7,122 nucleotides of DNA from an uncultured Lachnospiraceae bacterium (lineage in GTDB: Bacteria; Bacillota; Clostridia; Lachnospirales; Lachnospiraceae): positions 1-7,122 of the forward strand of contig CAMWNY010000120.1 of the NCBI GenBank assembly GCA_947175775.1, given 5' to 3'. A program made the translations under genes and the position numbers. Of the stretch, positions 5,484 through 7,122 are shown piece after piece (within the stretch, counting starts at the first letter, position 1; every line of letters begins with the position of its first letter). The notes under the pieces are model-generated. The model was not told the origin of the DNA. It saw only the letters and a list, made by a program, of their open reading frames with translations, and made no database searches.

Positions 5484-6206
5484 ATGCAGACAACATACGG
5501 CAACATGCAGCAAAAAATCCTGTTGGTTGAGGACGACACGGAAATCAGTGACATGCTGAAAACGTTTTTGGAGACTGAAAAATTTGAGGTTATAACCGCT
5601 TATGACGGAGAAAGCGCATGCAGGCTATTTTTTGCGGATACGTACAGTCTGATTTTGCTGGACCTTATGATACCGAAAAAAAGCGGGCTGGAGGTTATGA
5701 AGACCATTCGGGAAAACAGCACGGTCCCGATTATTATTTTGTCTGCAAAGGATACGGATTCCGACAAAACGTTGGGGTTGGGGCTTGGCGCGGACGATTA
5801 TGTGACAAAGCCGTTTTCCGTCACGGAGGTTTTGGCGCGCATTAAGGCGAATATCCGCAGGAGTACGAAATACGCGGCGGATGCGGACAGCGATGAAGGT
5901 GTTCTTATTAAAGGAGCGTTGACGGTCAACTTAGGGGAGTATGCGGTGACGAAAAACGGGGAGCGGATTGAATTGACGGCGAAGGAATTTGAGATTTTAA
6001 AGCTGTTGATGAAAAATCCGAAAAAGGTGTATACGAAGGAGCAGATTTATGCGCTTGTATGGAATGACGTGTATGTCGGCGACGAAAATGCGGTTAATGT
6101 GCATATCAGCAGGCTGCGCAACAAAATAGAGGACAATCCGCGCAGCCCGCAGTATGTGGTTACGGTTTGGGGGATTGGTTATAAACTGGGGGACTGGAAT
6201 GAGTGA
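5484..6206 (+). CDS. OmpR/PhoB-family response regulator
   Basis: This 240-residue cytoplasmic regulator should be phosphorylated by the kinase encoded next to it. Residues 10-126 form the receiver domain, with acidic residues E16, D17 and D18 (LLVEDDTE), phospho-acceptor D60 (LILLDLMIP), switch residue S87 (IILSAKD) and K109 (VTKPF). A short linker leads to a winged-helix DNA-binding domain at about 142-237, with ELTAKEFEILKLL and the recognition helix near NAVNVHISRLRNKIE, ending GIGYKLG. All key receiver residues are present. The start at 5484 is backed by AAAGGAG (5467-5473), 10 bases upstream; an ATG at 5505 has no such site. Its stop overlaps the kinase start by 8 bases, so the two are translationally coupled. 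No clear dedicated promoter is visible in the 71-base gap after metK. The regulon is unknown. Confidence 0.95.
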   Translation: MQTTYGNMQQKILLVEDDTEISDMLKTFLETEKFEVITAYDGESACRLFFADTYSLILLDLMIPKKSGLEVMKTIRENSTVPIIILSAKDTDSDKTLGLGLGADDYVTKPFSVTEVLARIKANIRRSTKYAADADSDEGVLIKGALTVNLGEYAVTKNGERIELTAKEFEILKLLMKNPKKVYTKEQIYALVWNDVYVGDENAVNVHISRLRNKIEDNPRSPQYVVTVWGIGYKLGDWNE

Positions 6207-7122
6207 TAAGTTTATCATAATTTGTTTGATTGGAGGAATTGTGTTGCTGTTGGTAAGTGTGTTTTACCAGCAGCTTCTTTTTAAAAACAGTTTGCAGGCA
6301 AAATTAAGGGAACTCAGCGGAAAGCTGGCGGATATTTTAGAGCGGGACAGCGATGAGAAGGTGATGGTTTTTACGGACGACGCCGCGTTGCAGGATTTAA
6401 TCGGGCAGATTAACCGAATGCTTTTGGACAGGCAGAAGGTTAAGGTTGATTACAGGAAACAGGAGCTGTCGTCGAAAAAGATGCTTGCGAATATTTCGCA
6501 CGACATCAAAACGCCGCTGACCGTGATTTTAGGGTATTTGGAAATTATGCGGATTGGCAGGGAGGACGATGAAAGCCTGCAAAAGGTGGAGACGAAAGCA
6601 AAACAGGTGCTGGAACTAATTAATGCGTTTTTTACATTGGCAAAGCTTGAGGCGGGCGATATGCGCATGGAACGGACGAAGGTTAATCTCAGCGAGCTGT
6701 GCAGGGAGACTGTGCTTGGTTTTTACGAGCTGCTTTTGCAAAAGGAGTTTACGGTCGACATTTCGATACCGGAGGAGAACCTGTTCGTGTGGGGGGACGG
6801 GGATTCGATTGACAGGATTTTAACGAACTTAGTGTCAAATGCCATACGATATGGCAGCGACGGAAAATATATCGGGATTGCGCTGCGCAGCGAGGAGCGG
6901 TTTGCGTATCTTGATGTTGTGGATAAGGGAAAAGGGATTGAGAAGGCGTTTGCGGCAAGTGTGTTTGAGCGGCTTTATACAATGGAGGATTCGCGCAACC
7001 GGCAGATACAAGGGAACGGTTTGGGTCTCACGATTGCCAAAAACCTTGCGCAGCAGATGGGCGGGGATGTTTTGTTGGAGAGCGAGCCGCATGTGAGGAC
7101 GGTTTTTACGGTGAAACTGGAG
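6199..7122 (+). CDS. Sensor histidine kinase, cognate to the adjacent regulator (3' end cut by the window)
   Basis: The frame is open from ATG 6199 to the window edge, 308 codons without a stop, so only the last few residues are likely missing. GGGGGA (6188-6193) is a good ribosome binding site. Residues 5-23 form one hydrophobic segment. No second one follows, so there is no extracytoplasmic sensor loop. Residues 30-95 look helical and charged, with no clear HAMP. The H-box is NISHDIKTPLT with phospho-accepting H101. The ATPase shows an N-box (ILTNLVSNAIRYG, N210 and N214), a G1-box (DKGKGI, D242), an F-box (VFERLY, 255-260) and a G2-box (GNGLGLTIAK, 272-281). The kinase is therefore complete in all catalytic parts. 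Kinases of this short type in Bacillota often work with a neighbouring ABC transporter in antimicrobial-peptide response; here that is only inference, because the downstream genes are outside the window. Confidence 0.93.
   Translation, partial: MSDKFIIICLIGGIVLLLVSVFYQQLLFKNSLQAKLRELSGKLADILERDSDEKVMVFTDDAALQDLIGQINRMLLDRQKVKVDYRKQELSSKKMLANISHDIKTPLTVILGYLEIMRIGREDDESLQKVETKAKQVLELINAFFTLAKLEAGDMRMERTKVNLSELCRETVLGFYELLLQKEFTVDISIPEENLFVWGDGDSIDRILTNLVSNAIRYGSDGKYIGIALRSEERFAYLDVVDKGKGIEKAFAASVFERLYTMEDSRNRQIQGNGLGLTIAKNLAQQMGGDVLLESEPHVRTVFTVKLE

Noticed and set aside
5505..5507. Alternative response regulator start at ATG 5505
   Set aside because: It would sit directly before the receiver domain, but no ribosome binding site lies at usable distance, while 5484 has AAAGGAG upstream.
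1..7122. A novel multi-gene system such as defence, CRISPR, prophage or biosynthetic cluster
   Set aside because: All six genes belong to well-known families in an ordinary chromosomal layout. No direct-repeat arrays, transposases, integrases, nucleases or unfamiliar gene clusters were seen on either strand.

Overview
The window reads as ordinary chromosomal DNA from a low-to-moderate GC Gram-positive bacterium, most likely class Clostridia and probably Lachnospiraceae-like. The evidence is an S-box (SAM-I) riboswitch, a MurAB/MurZ-type MurA, a LysM-G5-M23 wall hydrolase, purine-rich ribosome binding sites and sigma-A promoters with 17-bp spacers. The family-level placement is inferred from general gene character, not from a marker gene. 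All six protein genes are on the + strand. The last one runs off the right edge.

Left part (1-2386): a cluster of small GC-rich hairpins (5-55) is followed by an XRE/cupin transcriptional regulator (99-662), whose intrinsic terminator overlaps its own stop codon. A promoter (702-730) then drives a membrane-anchored M23 metallo-endopeptidase with LysM and G5 domains (803-2386).

Middle part (2387-5457): a near-consensus promoter (2440-2468) drives murA (2528-3820), the first committed enzyme of peptidoglycan precursor synthesis. The 386-base gap after it is all regulatory: a promoter bracketed by a perfect 7-bp inverted repeat, a SAM-I riboswitch with a readable antiterminator/terminator switch, and a second, unexplained terminator-like hairpin just before the metK ribosome binding site. 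metK (4207-5412) makes S-adenosylmethionine, so the riboswitch closes a product feedback loop.

Right part (5458-7122): a two-component system, an OmpR-family response regulator (5484-6206) overlapping by 8 bases with a histidine kinase (6199 to the window end, 3' end missing). The kinase has one N-terminal membrane segment and no visible extracytoplasmic sensor.

The wall hydrolase and MurA are neighbours in one pathway but have separate promoters. I see no mobile element genes, tRNA, rRNA, CRISPR or defence genes. The least explained item is the second hairpin in the metK leader (4105-4180), which could be a second attenuator, a stabilising UTR structure or a small inserted palindromic element.
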